In this document: in pieces, positions 13,481-25,183 of the stretch | Layout of the letters: every line of letters starts with the position of its first letter | How positions within the stretch are numbered: position 1 is the stretch's first letter | Source of the DNA: Lates calcarifer | Taxonomy: Eukaryota; Chordata; Actinopteri; Centropomidae | Reading direction: 5' to 3' | Assembly: GCF_001640805.2 (NCBI RefSeq) | Contig: NC_066842.1 | Coordinates: forward strand, 22,814,075 to 22,878,074 | Length of the DNA stretch: 64,000 nt | The notes under the pieces: model-generated | The model's database searches: none | The model's input: only the letters and a program-made list of their open reading frames with translations | Told to the model about the DNA's origin: nothing | Position numbers and translations under genes: made by a program

Positions 13481-13788
13481 CTTTATGAATCTTCTCATTC
13501 TAACACAAAGTTTTGAACTACATCACTTTAAGATTTTGATGACAAGCTCTGTACACAACTTGCTATGAAGATTAGCATAGAGATGAGGAGCATCTATCAG
13601 CCACGTCACTTCTAAGTCCTAGACCTTGTAACTTCTGATTTGTCTCCACTGTGGGTCCAGTTCCAAACACGTTGTCAAAAGCTCTAATGCTAACAAATCT
13701 CTTTTCAACTTTTTCTCTCTCCTTAATCTTTTTAATTAGCAAAGAGCAAAGAATAGGAAGAATAGGAAACATTCAGGTTGTGTTAACG

Positions 13789-13865
13789 TTAACGTAATTT
13801 CCCCGAGGGAGTCATCCCAAAGGGATCAATAAAGTCCATCTAAGTCTAAGTCTAAGTCTAAGTTA
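13789..13865 (+). mobile_element. 3' tail of a truncated non-LTR retrotransposon
   Basis: TTTCCCCGAGGGAGTCATCC and AAGGGATCAATAAAGTCCAT lead into short TAAGTC tandem units (13840-13864). A GGGATCAATAAAGT end followed by a short tandem repeat is typical of L2/CR1/Rex-type LINEs in fish. No reverse-transcriptase sequence precedes it, so only the tail remains, and the exact clade is uncertain. Confidence 0.6.
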
Positions 13866-16800
13866 GCAGGTTTCTCATTTTTAACCCTGACCATTGCTTT
13901 GACCAGTCAAAATGTGAGAGTGTAAATTACTAGTGGGCAATTATTTTTAATTTTGTACGTAACTTGACGACCAACATGAGCGTTTTGTCTGCCGTCTGAT
14001 TAATGCACTCTATGCAAGCCTGAGTTTGTACTCAACCAAAGATTGTGAAGTGAAAAAAACACCACTCTATGAGACCATGCTAGCTAAAGAACTGTGTGTT
14101 TTTGCAGCTCAACAAGACAGAGTGGCAAGTTGTCTCTAGTGAAACAAAGTAAAAGATCATGTCGTGTATTTCAGGGTCTGAATCTTTGATAATGGATTTG
14201 AAATCCTCCTCAGAAGAGAGAAGCAAGAGAAACAATATTTTTTTCTTTAAGTTACATGTAACACAAGCAAGACGTTTATGCCAAATGCAATGGGTGATAT
14301 AGATGCTACGTGTGTGTATGTTATTTGCTCAGCAAATAATAGCAACTAATATACTGTACCATTAAAGTGACAATGATGTATTGCTGTTCAGGAATGTTTC
14401 TCTTTCTCCTGCAGTCCTCTCTGTCCAATTTAATCTATTTGTCTGAGCACCGAGCTGTTGCTGGAGGCAAAGAGATGTACAGTCTCAAATGCCGTGCTGG
14501 CAAATAACTCCCTGCTCTGCTCTGGTCAATAACGTTGCGTTTCCACTGCTGCGTTATTGAAAACCACTCTGAAATCAGATTTGTCCACCTACCTTACATG
14601 AAACATATCTTCTCATAAAAGAAATTTCATGAGGGTTTTTTTTTTTTTTTGGTTGTTGTTGTTTTAGACCACAATGAAAGCAACACCTCTGCGTAAACCA
14701 GATTTTTGAATTTGAATGAGTTTGAATATTTCTATAAAACAAATTTTGGTGAGGTTATGATGACTGAACTCACTACAGGCCTGGGTTTATACTAACACAT
14801 CCAACTTGATCTTTCTATGTGGCTTAAAATTTATGATTTACTCAGATTTAGCCTCCAGTGACAACATCTTATCTGAGCTCCATGGAGATAGTTTTCAAAT
14901 TGCTGCACCCTGGTGAATCAGCCATTGAGGCCTCTAATTGCTAATTCTGTCAGTTTAATTAAAGTTCAAAACTACAGCAGCCTCTTTTAACCATCCAAGC
15001 ATATCTCTGGGTGAAGTCCCTTATGTAAAAAAAAAATAGCTGTGGGCTGATCGGAGGTTTTTCATTCTATTTTAAAAGCTTATTCTTTATTACTGCTCAG
15101 TATCTTTCGCCTTGTATATTGGGCCCCTGCAACTACTGGGTTTATTCTCAACATTTAATTGACAGGTTAATGTTTAAAATGGGTTATTGGTTTCTTTCAA
15201 TCAGACACTCTGTGTGGAAAGAATAACAAAAGCTTTTGACATTGAGCTCCAAAAAGACAAGTAAAATTATCACTACTGTATATAACTGTCTTTTACCTCA
15301 CTGTTTATTCCAGTGCTGTAGGTGTGATTAACGAACTTGCCACTGGCAAGACAGAGAGGCTCACTCACTTCTTAAGGTGAAACACAACTCTCTTTGGATC
15401 TCTTTGTCTAATCAATTCTTTTTTTTAATTCCACCTCTCTTTAAGTTTGCGCACTGTTGCAGCCTTTGAGGATTTTGTTTTGTGCTTCTTCACATTCTGT
15501 AACTCTTTAAAGTCGACCCAGCTTTGATTTATTTTTTGTGAAGAAAGAAAAGTAAAGCTACAACCTAAAGCCCCTTGTGTAAAACACACTCGTTGCTAGA
15601 CAGGTGGATTCAATCCTCAACTAGGCAGAACGGTGTTTGTTTTCCAGGTGTACTCATCTCTCTCTCTCTCTCACTCTGTCTCTAATCTGATAGTATTTCT
15701 GATCCTGGGCCAGACAGAAACAACTGTTATCTGCAGCCACTTAGAATAACAAGCAGTTTCAGCAGGCCTGCAGGGCCAAATTGCGACTCCTGGAGCATGA
15801 AATACACTTGGCATGCACAAGGATTGTGATTCTGACTGGAGAACATATTGGTCCCATACTGTATGGCTACAGTGCAGGATGCCAAGGAGGAGCCCCAGAG
15901 GATTTTATACCTGGGCAAGCACCAAATAAAAACAACTGCAGCACACTCTGACTTTAACTTCAGCCCAATACTCATATTTCTGCAGCAGTTGCAGAGGAAG
16001 CTATTGTGCTTTTTGGCAAATGGGAAATCCATGTCAATTTACACAGTTTCACTGTTTAATTTTCAAAATAAAAGAGATAGCATGTGTATGCTCTATTTTA
16101 GAATTTTCGCATCTCTGCAAATATAGCTACTACATGCCACATCTCAACTTTGTAGAAAAACTATTCATTTCTGTCCAGTGCTGCAGTTGAAACTGTATAC
16201 AAATATTTTTTTCACTGTCTTTAAGTTTTTGTGGTCCCATATGAACCTATGGGGCACCAGTACATGTTCAGTATGAAGACAAATTTCAGGGGCTACTATT
16301 GCTCTTTTGATGGCTTGGACATTTCATATTCACTTAGATGACGACTAAAAAGACAACTGAAAATCTATCTAGCCCATCATAGCATCAGAAACAATATTAT
16401 TGTGTCCCACATCTGTGCACCCAAAGCCAATTTACTGTAATGTATGTGCATTAGCTGAGAACTTGTACATTTAGGGAGACACTGTGTGACTCTTTGAGCA
16501 CCCAATAGTTCCTTTTTTGGAGGAGAGTTGTTAAGGATGGCAGGGGTCCTACTTAATTTATGTTTTTGGGCCTTGGGCTGTTTCTAGTCATTCTGAAAAT
16601 GATGGGAGTATTTGTACACTTTACTGAGCCAGGAGTAATGGGTGAGACTAAACCTAGTTTATGAATTCTTGAAGAGTGGTAACACTGGTCTCTGCAGTAT
16701 GGTTCTAGAGGAAAAGTCTTGGAGAGCCATTATTAGTTGGTTAAATTTCTTAAACCAATCAAAAATCATCATGATCTCAGTGAGATGCCAGTTTGAGCAT

Positions 16801-17331
16801 CTTTAGCATCTGTAATGTGATGTAGTTCAAAGTCTGATGGTATAGGCAGGTAGGGTACAATTTCAGGAGGGATATGATCTAATCTTTCAGGAAAAGTGAG
16901 TGTGACTTAGCCGGTGTGGAGTCCATGGATTTGAATTCTGTAGGGGCAAGTTAGCTTTGACTTACAACTCATTAATCCATGTTGTTTGATTAGGAGGATG
17001 AAGGAGAAGTTTAAAAAAAAATGCCTGCAACAACACGCTTTAAGCCAGCAGTTACTAGGCTACAACTAATTCAAAATGTGATTAAGATGGGGTTATCTGG
17101 GCAATTCAGTACTTGAGAAAGTTGTTTTTTTTTAAATGCATATTTGACAGAGGCCAAGAAATAATCAAACAATTAAGGCAACACAACAGGATATCTTTAA
17201 ATATCTTTTAGCCTGTCAGGAAAGAGACCAGAAAAGGAAAGTGAAAGGAAAAAGAATGCAAAAGTTTGCCATTCGGAGACTTTAGCTGGTACTAGTCCTG
17301 GTATCTGGGCTCTTCATCACATAGTTTCAGG
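13866..17331. other. Non-coding stretch downstream of nrn1l
   Basis: No exon recognised. The AT-rich segment at about 14870-15020, with CTAATTGCTAATTC and AGTTTAATTAAAG homeodomain-type motifs, looks like constrained non-coding sequence, but that is only an impression. Confidence 0.5.
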
Positions 17332-17772
17332 TTTATTAAGTCAGGCCTTGTTGTTATATTTCTATTATTACTCCGAGGAAGACAAACTCCCCCTGGAACC
17401 GTCTTATACAAGCTTATACTAAGTAGATGTAAGGGGATAGGAGCTAACGGACAGATGACATGTGGCTGCTGTTTGCATCTGTTTAACTATGCATGTGTTT
17501 TCAGGCCTGTTTGTACAGTGGTTGTGTAGCTCTGTATGAATGTGTGTGTTTCCAACAGAGAGACTAATTTAAAGGCAGAGAATATGCATGAAACGGCACA
17601 GGCAGTTTAAAGATACATTATCAAAAAGACTGTCGGGCCTCTGAACATGCAGTTAGAAGTATTCACCCTCTGGCAGAGCAGAGGAAAAAACAGTGGAAAG
17701 TCTATGGGCTTGTAGAGGGAAAAATACACAAAGTTTATATCTATTCACATTAGTCCCATTTATTTGGGGTAG
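17332..17772 (-). other. nrn1l: nrn1l 3' untranslated region (approximate) with candidate poly-A signals
   Basis: Downstream of the TAA stop the minus strand shows AATAAA at 17759-17764, only about 9 nt after the stop, and again at 17332-17337, about 440 nt after it. The first is too close to the stop to be the usual signal unless a very short 3' UTR is made. The second gives a more ordinary length, and sites further down cannot be excluded. The end is a guess from these hexamers, not from a transcript. Confidence 0.35.
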
Positions 17773-18070
17773 TTATATCCAAAACAACAACAGCAGCAGA
17801 GGAGACAGTAGCACAAGAAAGTGGAGGCAGCCTGCCAGATGATAGGCGCAGCCTCGTAGAGACTCCTGGTTGATCTCTTCCTCGTTTGGTGAACCGTGTG
17901 GGGAGACTGAGGCTACTGGGTGGCTGTTGCGGTTGGAACACATGTCATAGAGGTTTCCAGAGAACTGCATCTTTTTGGATTCTTGGCGGAGAGACTCCCA
18001 GACAGCTGCTGCTTCCTCTGGACAGCCAGCCATTGCCACATTAGCACAGTCATGGAACTCATCCCACGAC
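17773..18070 (-). CDS. nrn1l: Neuritin-like protein (nrn1l), exon 3: C-terminal half and GPI signal
   Basis: This is the last coding exon of a neuritin-family gene. Neuritins are small secreted or GPI-anchored proteins of neurons that promote neurite growth and synapse maturation. A pyrimidine-rich tract ending in TTTCTGCAG lies directly before the exon at 18071 and up. The first base (18070) completes an Arg codon split with exon 2, followed by 98 residues and a TAA stop at 17773-17775. The reading opens SWDEFHDC and continues through AGCPEEAAAVWESLRQES to NLYDMC. These supply the second set of three conserved cysteines. A polar linker with the motif NQESLR follows, then a hydrophobic Leu-rich tail ending FWI, as expected of a GPI-attachment signal. 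The CPEEAAAVWESL stretch and NQE(S/T)LR motif point to the NRN1L paralogue rather than NRN1, judged from memory of the family. Teleosts may carry more than one nrn1l copy, and which one this is cannot be decided here. Confidence 0.93.
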
Positions 18071-18320
18071 CTGCAGAAATGAAGAAGAAGAGGAGAAAGA
18101 TCGATCATGGAGAGACATGAGGACATCTTCAGATGTGACTTGGCACACATGACAGCAAAATCAACTGGTCATTTGACTGTTTCCAAACACTATAATAAGC
18201 TATGGTGAGCCATAAGTATTATTCAACTGAAATGAAAACTTTCAGACCTCAAACCAAATGACTACAAATGTTACACAAAGTTATATTGGCTGGAAAATTG
18301 TAAACATTTGAACTTTTTGG

Positions 18321-18321
<1 letters not shown>

Positions 18322-18347
<26 letters not shown>
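18322..18347 (+). repeat. Poly-A tract (26 nt)
   Basis: An uninterrupted A run, equal to poly-T in the sense of nrn1l. It lies about 250 bp upstream of the exon 3 acceptor and next to a perfect hairpin. Confidence 0.9.
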
Positions 18348-18351
<4 letters not shown>

Positions 18352-18353
18352 GT

Positions 18354-18395
18354 TTTGAATAACCAGTAGCAAAAATTAGCTACTGGTTATTCAAA
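18354..18395. repeat. Perfect 17-bp inverted repeat (hairpin) near nrn1l exon 3
   Basis: TTTGAATAACCAGTAGC at 18354-18370 is matched without error by its reverse complement at 18379-18395. The loop is 8 nt (AAAAATTA). Confidence 0.85.
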
Positions 18396-19364
18396 TAGCT
18401 GTTCATCTCAGATGGGGGCAAAAACAGGGGCATTGTTTGGCATAAAGCTCTACTGGGGCACATGCCCCCCACCACTAATCCATCCAACCAACCACCCACC
18501 TATTGTAGAGATATTAATGACATATTCTATGGCAGAAAATGCATACTCTTACATCCAAATAATAACAAACACACATCTACAGGAGTCATGTGATAATGTT
18601 TAAATTACTATGAGGTTGTTTGGTCTCATTTAAAAAAGCTCAACCTCAAACGGTGCTCAGTGTCACGCACCGACACATGGGGAAGCTGCGTTTGTGTTGT
18701 AGTTCACCTGCTGCTCAAGCACAGTGACGTGCACCGACATGAAACACACATTCGGTGTTCCCAGACCGAATGTTCAAAAGTTCACGATTCAGTCATAAAG
18801 TCAAATCTAAACTTAAATGTTCATTTTGTGTGGGTGTGTCTTCGCCTATTTGACACTTAAAATTCACAACTTAAGTATGAAGCACGAAGCAGCCAATAAC
18901 CTCCCAGACACACATGATTATTTTGACGAGTGTACGCTCATATGATTTAATTAATGAAGACCTGAACTGACAGCTCTGCAAATAACTGATGAAGATGCAG
19001 AGACAGTGAAGCATTAGTCCTTTCACTGAGTAAATCTATTTTAGTCTATTTGTTTGCTCCCTTGACTTCTTTTGGCAGTTGCCAAGAGACCATTTGCTGA
19101 TCTTCACCACTATCATGTCAAAGGTCATCCTGTGGGTCAGACTGAAACTTGGAAAAATCTTTATTCGTTCAGAGAATGGAATAGCTGTCATGAACTGGGT
19201 GTTTGTTGAATCGGTGCTGTGTTATATCCATTAAAGTGAAAAGAGATGTTTGAAACACTGTCTTAGGCATGAGGAGAGTAATGATAAGAAAAAAATAATA
19301 ATCAAAGAAGAGTAGGGGAAGGTGAGAAGAGGAGACAGGGGGAATTACTTTACAAAAACCTCTA

Positions 19365-19388
19365 TTTTTTTTTTTTTTTTTTTTTTTT
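19365..19388 (+). repeat. Poly-T tract (24 nt)
   Basis: An uninterrupted T run in intron 2. Confidence 0.9.
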
Positions 19389-21457
19389 CAGTGAAAAACA
19401 GCATAAAACATTATTTCAATAACCTTCGAGCTCCACATCCAAAGCTGAGTCTGACTGTAACCGGCTGCTAACTCTTCCTCTCATCATGAATGTGTTGGCT
19501 AAGTTGTCTCTGAGGGAATACTGGCTGAGTGTTAAATAGAACAGAGAGCAAGGGCTGGTGGAGAAAGCAGAAGCAGATGGCTCTGTTGAAAATCTGCCTG
19601 ACACGAAACACTCAAATGCTAACAACACTTAAATACTTAAAGCACATTAACACACACAAAAATGTCTATAATTAATACCATGGCAAACAGTATACTGCCT
19701 TCCAACTTTCACAATAGAAGAGCTACGTGCTTCTGTCATCCACTCACAAAATATACAAAGTTTTTGTCTAAACTGTCTGACATTTTGGGAGATACTATCT
19801 ATATAGCTTGTGGTCAGAAAAGTTTGATATCAGTTTTATCTTCATCTGTTCAGAACAGTCATTAATCTAGGACACGTTTAGCCTAATTAGCACAAACACT
19901 GGAAGCAGTGGGGAACAGATATTCTAGCTCAAAAGTAGAAAAAAAAAAAACAAAGGTGATTAGTGGCGAGTGGTGGTTATTTACCTGGGTGGGGCTGCAA
20001 GCACTGAGGATTCAACCACCCACCCAACCACCAGTGACTCTGCTGCTGTTTAGAAATGTAGCACTTCATTCATTGATTCAAAAAAGGATGATCTGAACAT
20101 AATCCAGACAGCAGTTATGTTGCCACCGCAATGTAACTGGGAGAGCAGTTAACTAGTATATGAAAGTAATTTCTAGGAGACATGGATGGAGGGCCTCTGT
20201 TTACACTCCAACAACACTGTTGTCTAGCTTGGTGCACTAAGCTTTCTCCAACTCCATCTCTCCAACAGTCTAGTGACTGTTATAATTACTCAACAACTGA
20301 ATCTGAAAAGCAAACACACTCATCCAACAGCTCAGCTTTGCTACTTAATTGTCTTAATTATTTATTGTCGCTTTTCTCATTTCTCTGTTTGGTGCTCCAA
20401 GGCCTTCTGCTTCTGACAAATATCATAATAACATTATGACAGAGTGCATATAGGTAGGCTACCTATATACAGGATAGGCTATGGTACCATGCCATCTTGT
20501 TTGTCACATTGTCACCATCTGCTGAACTGGATGAGTGGAGCTGACAAAGGATAATACTGTGGCAATGGCCATATGTGATGTGTCCTATGGAGGCTACTGC
20601 CCTACAGCTAGATGTTAACAGGGAGAAGTTTAAAATCATACCACAACATGGTCCCCTCACATTGAATATGCAAATATTAGATCTAATTTATTCCTTTATG
20701 TTTTTTTTAACTAGTGGGGTAAAGTGGCTAAAAGTCTGTTTCTCCAACAATGAGCCACAATGACTCACAGCATGAGGAACACAAACAAGGACAGCTTCTC
20801 TTTGTGTCAGGTCTCGATGGCTACTCAGCCAATTACTCATGGATTTCATTATTTTATTTGTTTCTGTGCCCATTTTGCATCCATTTAATTGTACAGTGTT
20901 GAATTAGTGTATTTTATGGCTGGGATGTTGTCCATTAGGAAAGAGAATACAAAGTAGGCATGTTCTGCAGTTAATCTCATACCGCATGCCTTAATTTGAA
21001 GTAAAAATTAAAGTGCTTAAAAAGTAAAAACTAACTAACTCATTTTCTCATTACTAATTGACTCAAATGTTTTATTAGGCTTGCTGAGTCTAAATTAAGC
21101 TTTTGTGGCTGGCAGGGTGCTGCATAAGCACACTTCGATGACCAACCTAAAGTGTATCTGTTCACATGTTTACTGCCAGCTGACCATCGTTGTGAGAATT
21201 AATGTTACAAAGTTATACATCACACCAGCCGGGTTTGACAATGTTTTCATTAAAAATGTTTCAATGGATTCATTTTATTACTTAATAATTATTGAAAATT
21301 GTGTTTGTTGCCTTTTTATTACAATAGCATTCTATTTGACTGACTGAATGAATTCCTCATAGTCATCAGGAATCAATCTGGTCTTGTTGGACTGCATATT
21401 TAAGAGCTTGAGGAAAAAGTTTGAAATACTTGAACTGTAACAGAACTGAGCAAAGTC

Positions 21458-21580
21458 ATGCAAATTGAGAGGATTTGGTTAAACAGATGTTTACCGCATG
21501 AATATTCATGAAGGATGTAATGCAATGTGGAGGGAAGATTGTTAGTTTTTCTCATTATAATGGTTTTTACACATGCAAAT
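21458..21580. promoter_or_regulatory. Cluster of POU/octamer-like sites in nrn1l intron 2
   Basis: Two exact octamer motifs ATGCAAAT (21458-21465 and 21573-21580) flank a perfect 14-bp palindrome CATGAATATTCATG (21497-21510), which resembles a dimeric POU-factor site. All lie within 123 bp. Nearby are homeodomain-type TAAT cores (CTGATTAATACT; CCAACTAATTGG, about 21588-21645). Octamers are bound by POU proteins such as Oct/Brn factors, which are active in neurons, so an intronic enhancer of a neuronal gene is plausible. This is inference from motifs only. Confidence 0.35.
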
Positions 21581-22423
21581 GTTGCACTGATTAATACTGT
21601 ACATTCAAATCAGCCAAATAACTGCTTTCTCCAACTAATTGGAGGTAAGAGACATTACCTTGACATTATCTTTTAACAACAAAAATAGCTTAGTGAGCAA
21701 GGCCATCAAAAAATATCAGTGCCTTCGGCCATCACCTTGCAGGTTGTAAGGGTCCTGCTTACATTGCTTAGCTAAACTAGTCTTCTCATATCTATCTCTG
21801 TGAAAACAGAGAAATAATATTGAATAAATAAAACTGGACTTCAGGCTTGATGGTGTCGAATATTTCTCAAAATGTTAGGACTATCCCTTCAACTATCAAC
21901 ACTGATTTTACTGATTTAGCATTTGATGCATTATGTCAAAGGAAAGGGACACAAGAGAGACAAAGATCTAATGTTAGTGAGTGTGGCTGCCTCTGAAGGA
22001 AGCAGTTTCTCAGTGTTGATTTATCACTGTAGTTGGTAAGGGACTGATCACCAGAATTTATTTCAAACAAATAAGATAAAATCTTTGTTGAAATCCTATG
22101 CTGTGATGCCCTGAAGGCTTATAACATTACTAATCCTGCAAAGTGTAGCTCTAATTCTCACCTTAACTGAACTACTGAAACATAAGTTCCACAACTCTAG
22201 ACCCAGAAAAACAGTCAAAACTCAATTTGAAGAACTTTTCTTATCTGTTCTGCGTGTTAGTTTGAGGACATTTGCTCCTAATCATAAGTACTACAATGCA
22301 ACACAAACACAATTTCACACACATATTTTCTACACATACTCATGCTCCTCCACTCACATGTGGCTTCATAAAATTAATAGCCACCATCACCACTGCAGGC
22401 CAAGCTTCCCCCTTGATGACTCT

Positions 22424-22452
22424 GCATGTGTGTGTGTGTGTGTGTGTGTGTT
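22424..22452 (+). repeat. (GT)n microsatellite
   Basis: GT run in intron 2 beginning CATGTGTG and ending GTTTGGCC. Confidence 0.88.
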
Positions 22453-22721
22453 TGGCCTGTGTCCAGGGCTTAAAGACTCCAAAGATCCACCTCTGACAGA
22501 GCAGCTGCTGGAGGAGGACGGCTACTTACCTGATGCTGTGGGAGGAGCAGCTGATGGAGTGGTGGGGGTGGGAGCGAGGTAGGGTGTCAGCATCTGGCAA
22601 AAATTTACCCACCCATGTATAAGTGAGGAAATAGTGTGTGTGTATAAGAGTGTATCTCAGTCAGAAACAGAAAGTGATGGCATCAAGTGCAGTGTTGCAG
22701 AGTTTTTCAACTGTATTAGGC

Positions 22722-22722
<1 letters not shown>

Positions 22723-22768
<46 letters not shown>
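22723..22768 (+). repeat. (GT)n microsatellite
   Basis: Long GT run followed by a G-rich stretch (GGGGGTGGGGG). Confidence 0.92.
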
Positions 22769-22769
<1 letters not shown>

Positions 22770-23828
22770 GGGGGTGGGGGCTCTGCTGAAGTCACAGGTG
22801 GTGCAGCGACAGCAGAAATATAGTGAGGACAGTGACAGACAACCAGCTGCTTTCACAATAAGAAAACCTCCCAAGAGTACTTGTGTTCTGGTGCTAACAT
22901 GCTGCTGCTGATGTCTGAAAAGCTCCAAACCCCAGTTGTGATGCTGATTTTTTGACTTGAACTGAATGTACACAGCATTACGGTCATCTGGGTGCTGACG
23001 TTTTATGGCTCTGTCTTACATTATTGACATCTGGAACAAATTTTTTTACATTCAGCTAAAGGAGGACTGCAGCAGGAGTGAGGAGAGCAAAGCACAGTGC
23101 AGGAGAACTTGAAGAACACAAAGTACAAGAAGGTACAGTATGTTCAACTCCAGTGAGTTCAGTCCTTACCCTCTATATTGTGGATGGGAGTAAATCTCAA
23201 TTCAAGTAGTTTCTAAACTTTGATGTCAGGACCCCAGATGGAGTCACCTGATATGTAAATGCATGTTGACGGACACAGTTTTAAGACTGATATGTTGATA
23301 TTTGCAAGATATGTTTTAATAAAACTTGACACTGCTGTAATTGCCGGAACAGGCAAGCAGGTACAAAATAAACAACAACTTATCTGGAACAGCAAATATT
23401 TAAACCACATCTCCAAAAAAAAAAAAAGGTTGGGAAACATGATGTGATAAACAGCAGAAAAACACAACATTACAGCAACATATTGTTGCCACCATTATAA
23501 TATGAAGCATTTTGCTTTTCCATTTTGCTTTTCCTTTTTATATCATCAACCAATATATATGACCAGATTATTACATTTTTACAAGAAACATTTGTTGTAA
23601 TAACAACGTATCACTTCATCTGGTTATATCACTAAACCAACTTTTCTCATTAAAACACACTTTTCCCACTTTAACACAATAAACTGGTATATTGTTATAA
23701 CAAGAAAAATCCAGAAGATCAGAAGTCTGTAATTTTTTTTTTTAGCTGATGTGAGCTGGTTTGACTGGTCTAATGATGGCTTCATTAAGTTCTGTTTGAT
23801 GCTTGGGATGAGACATGGCCCAAGTACC

Positions 23829-23960
23829 ATCCATCCATTACTGTATCCATACCACTTATCCTGTGTGGGGTTGCACAGGGGCGAGAGCCTGGGTGACACA
23901 GGTGGGTGCACCCTACAAAGGTCCATCGCAGCGTGGACACAGACAGACATACTCACATTC
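23829..23960 (-). mobile_element. 3' fragment of SINE-like repeat, left copy
   Basis: CCATCCATTACTGTATCCAT is followed by ACCACTTATCCTGTGTGGGG, a GCGAGAGCCTGG stretch, GGTGGGTGCACCCT and GTCCATCGCAGCGTGGACAC. This is the reverse-strand 3' half of the family seen at 7123-7537. It marks the left boundary of the 1.33 kb tandem duplication. Confidence 0.55.
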
Positions 23961-25104
23961 TGAAGGCAGATTTTAGTGAGGTTATAAGTTTAATATGTTT
24001 TTGGCCTTTTTTAAAAAAAAGATTAGATAGCAACATTTTTTTAAATGATATGTACTGAGTCGTAGCCCTGTCATTAACAGTCACTGATACCAAATCCATA
24101 CATAAATAAAACAAAAGTAACCCACAGCCATAATACATACACTCTTCCACATGTCGACATCATCAGGCTATATGTTTATTAATTCCATTAATGATGGATC
24201 TTTTTCTTGTTTTAACACCTTTTTAAAGTTTCCTCTTATAACAACATACCAACTTATCATTTTAGAATTATAAAAGTATATTTCAAGTAAATTTTGTGAC
24301 ATGATAAAGTAATATGTTGTAATGACAAAATGTCTTGTTAAAATATAAAAAAGGACCTTGTAAAAACAAGACCATTGTCTTGTTGTAAGAATCTAACCTA
24401 ATCACATAGTTAAGATTATAAATTTGATGTACATGACAAGTAAGGATGGATACATTCAAAGCATATATTCAAGTACAATTGAGGACAGAAAGTTGACAGT
24501 AGGGAGTTGCAGAGTGGAGCTCAGGTGTTACATGTATTTTTTTTTTTTTTTTTGCTACGTAGACAATATTAGCATTAGCAGCTGTTTACTTACCAGTCTA
24601 GGAGAAATGTTGCAAATTTAGCATCAAACTTTATTCCTTTACTTGCCAAGAGCTGTCTCCAGTGGTGGAAAGCAACTGCAGTGTTACATCTTGTTTTGCT
24701 TCTATTTCTATTTCGCAAGTAAACAGCTGTTAATGCTAACATGGACTATGTAGCAATAAACAAGCAAAAATTTACATATAACACCTTTAAAGATTTGGTG
24801 GCAATCAGATGTGGAAATATTTTTGCCAGGACAATGATTATTATACATTAGCAATTTAGACCTGCAGCCTCATCATGTGAGCTTGTGTGTTTGGCCCATT
24901 TTTTCAGTGTGGTTTAAAAAAAAAAGGTAACACAATTGATAAATAATCTACAATTCACATATACGTATACACCGTCAACAGTGCCCACTTTCCCACTTTC
25001 CTACCATATACTAATTTTGTATGTTTTGTATGTGTTTTTTTAAAGAAGCTGATGATTAAATAGTTTAACTAGGTTAGCTTAGTTTTTTTTATTTGCCACT
25101 ATTA
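23841..25104. repeat. 1.33-kb tandem duplication, copy 1
   Basis: This copy is nearly identical to 25169-26432, displaced by 1328 bp. The differences I could find by eye are one base fewer in the T run near 24005 versus 25333, and one base more in the long T run near 24537 versus 25864. The unit starts inside the SINE-like fragment at CTGTATCCATACC and ends at TTTGCCACTATT. The content is AT-rich non-coding sequence with an inverted-repeat element. Confidence 0.93.
24523..24786. mobile_element. 264-bp inverted-repeat (MITE-like) element, copy 1
   Basis: The ends are inverted copies over about 90 bp. The left side has AGGTGTTACATGTA, poly-T, then TGCTACGTAGACAATATTAG and CATTAGCAGCTGTTTACTTA. 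The reverse complement of the right side has AGGTGTTATATGTAAATTTT, then TGCTACATAGTCCATGTTAG and CATTAACAGCTGTTTACTTG. The middle (CTTGCCAAGAGCTGTCTCCA-GTGGTGGAAAGC) has no coding potential. I recall this as a teleost-type dispersed element. The superfamily is unknown and no target duplication is clear. Confidence 0.7.
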
Positions 25105-25183
25105 TTGGATACTGTATCCATACCACTAGGTTAGCTTAGTTTTTTTTATTTGCCACTATTATTGGATACTGTATCCATACCAC
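25070..25183. repeat. 57-bp tandem repeat at the duplication junction
   Basis: Two exact 57-bp units (25070-25126 and 25127-25183) each run from TAGGTTAGCTTAG to CTGTATCCATACCAC. Each unit contains the end of duplication copy 1 and the first bases of copy 2, so the breakpoint itself has been duplicated. Confidence 0.93.

Noticed and set aside
17920..18120. Plus-strand 66-codon frame opposite nrn1l exon 3
   Set aside because: It is the antisense shadow of a well-supported coding exon.
22723..22823. Cys/Val alternating protein frames over GT tracts (also at 29.6, 45.0, 46.0 and 56.7 kb)
   Set aside because: These are translations of (GT)n/(CA)n microsatellites.
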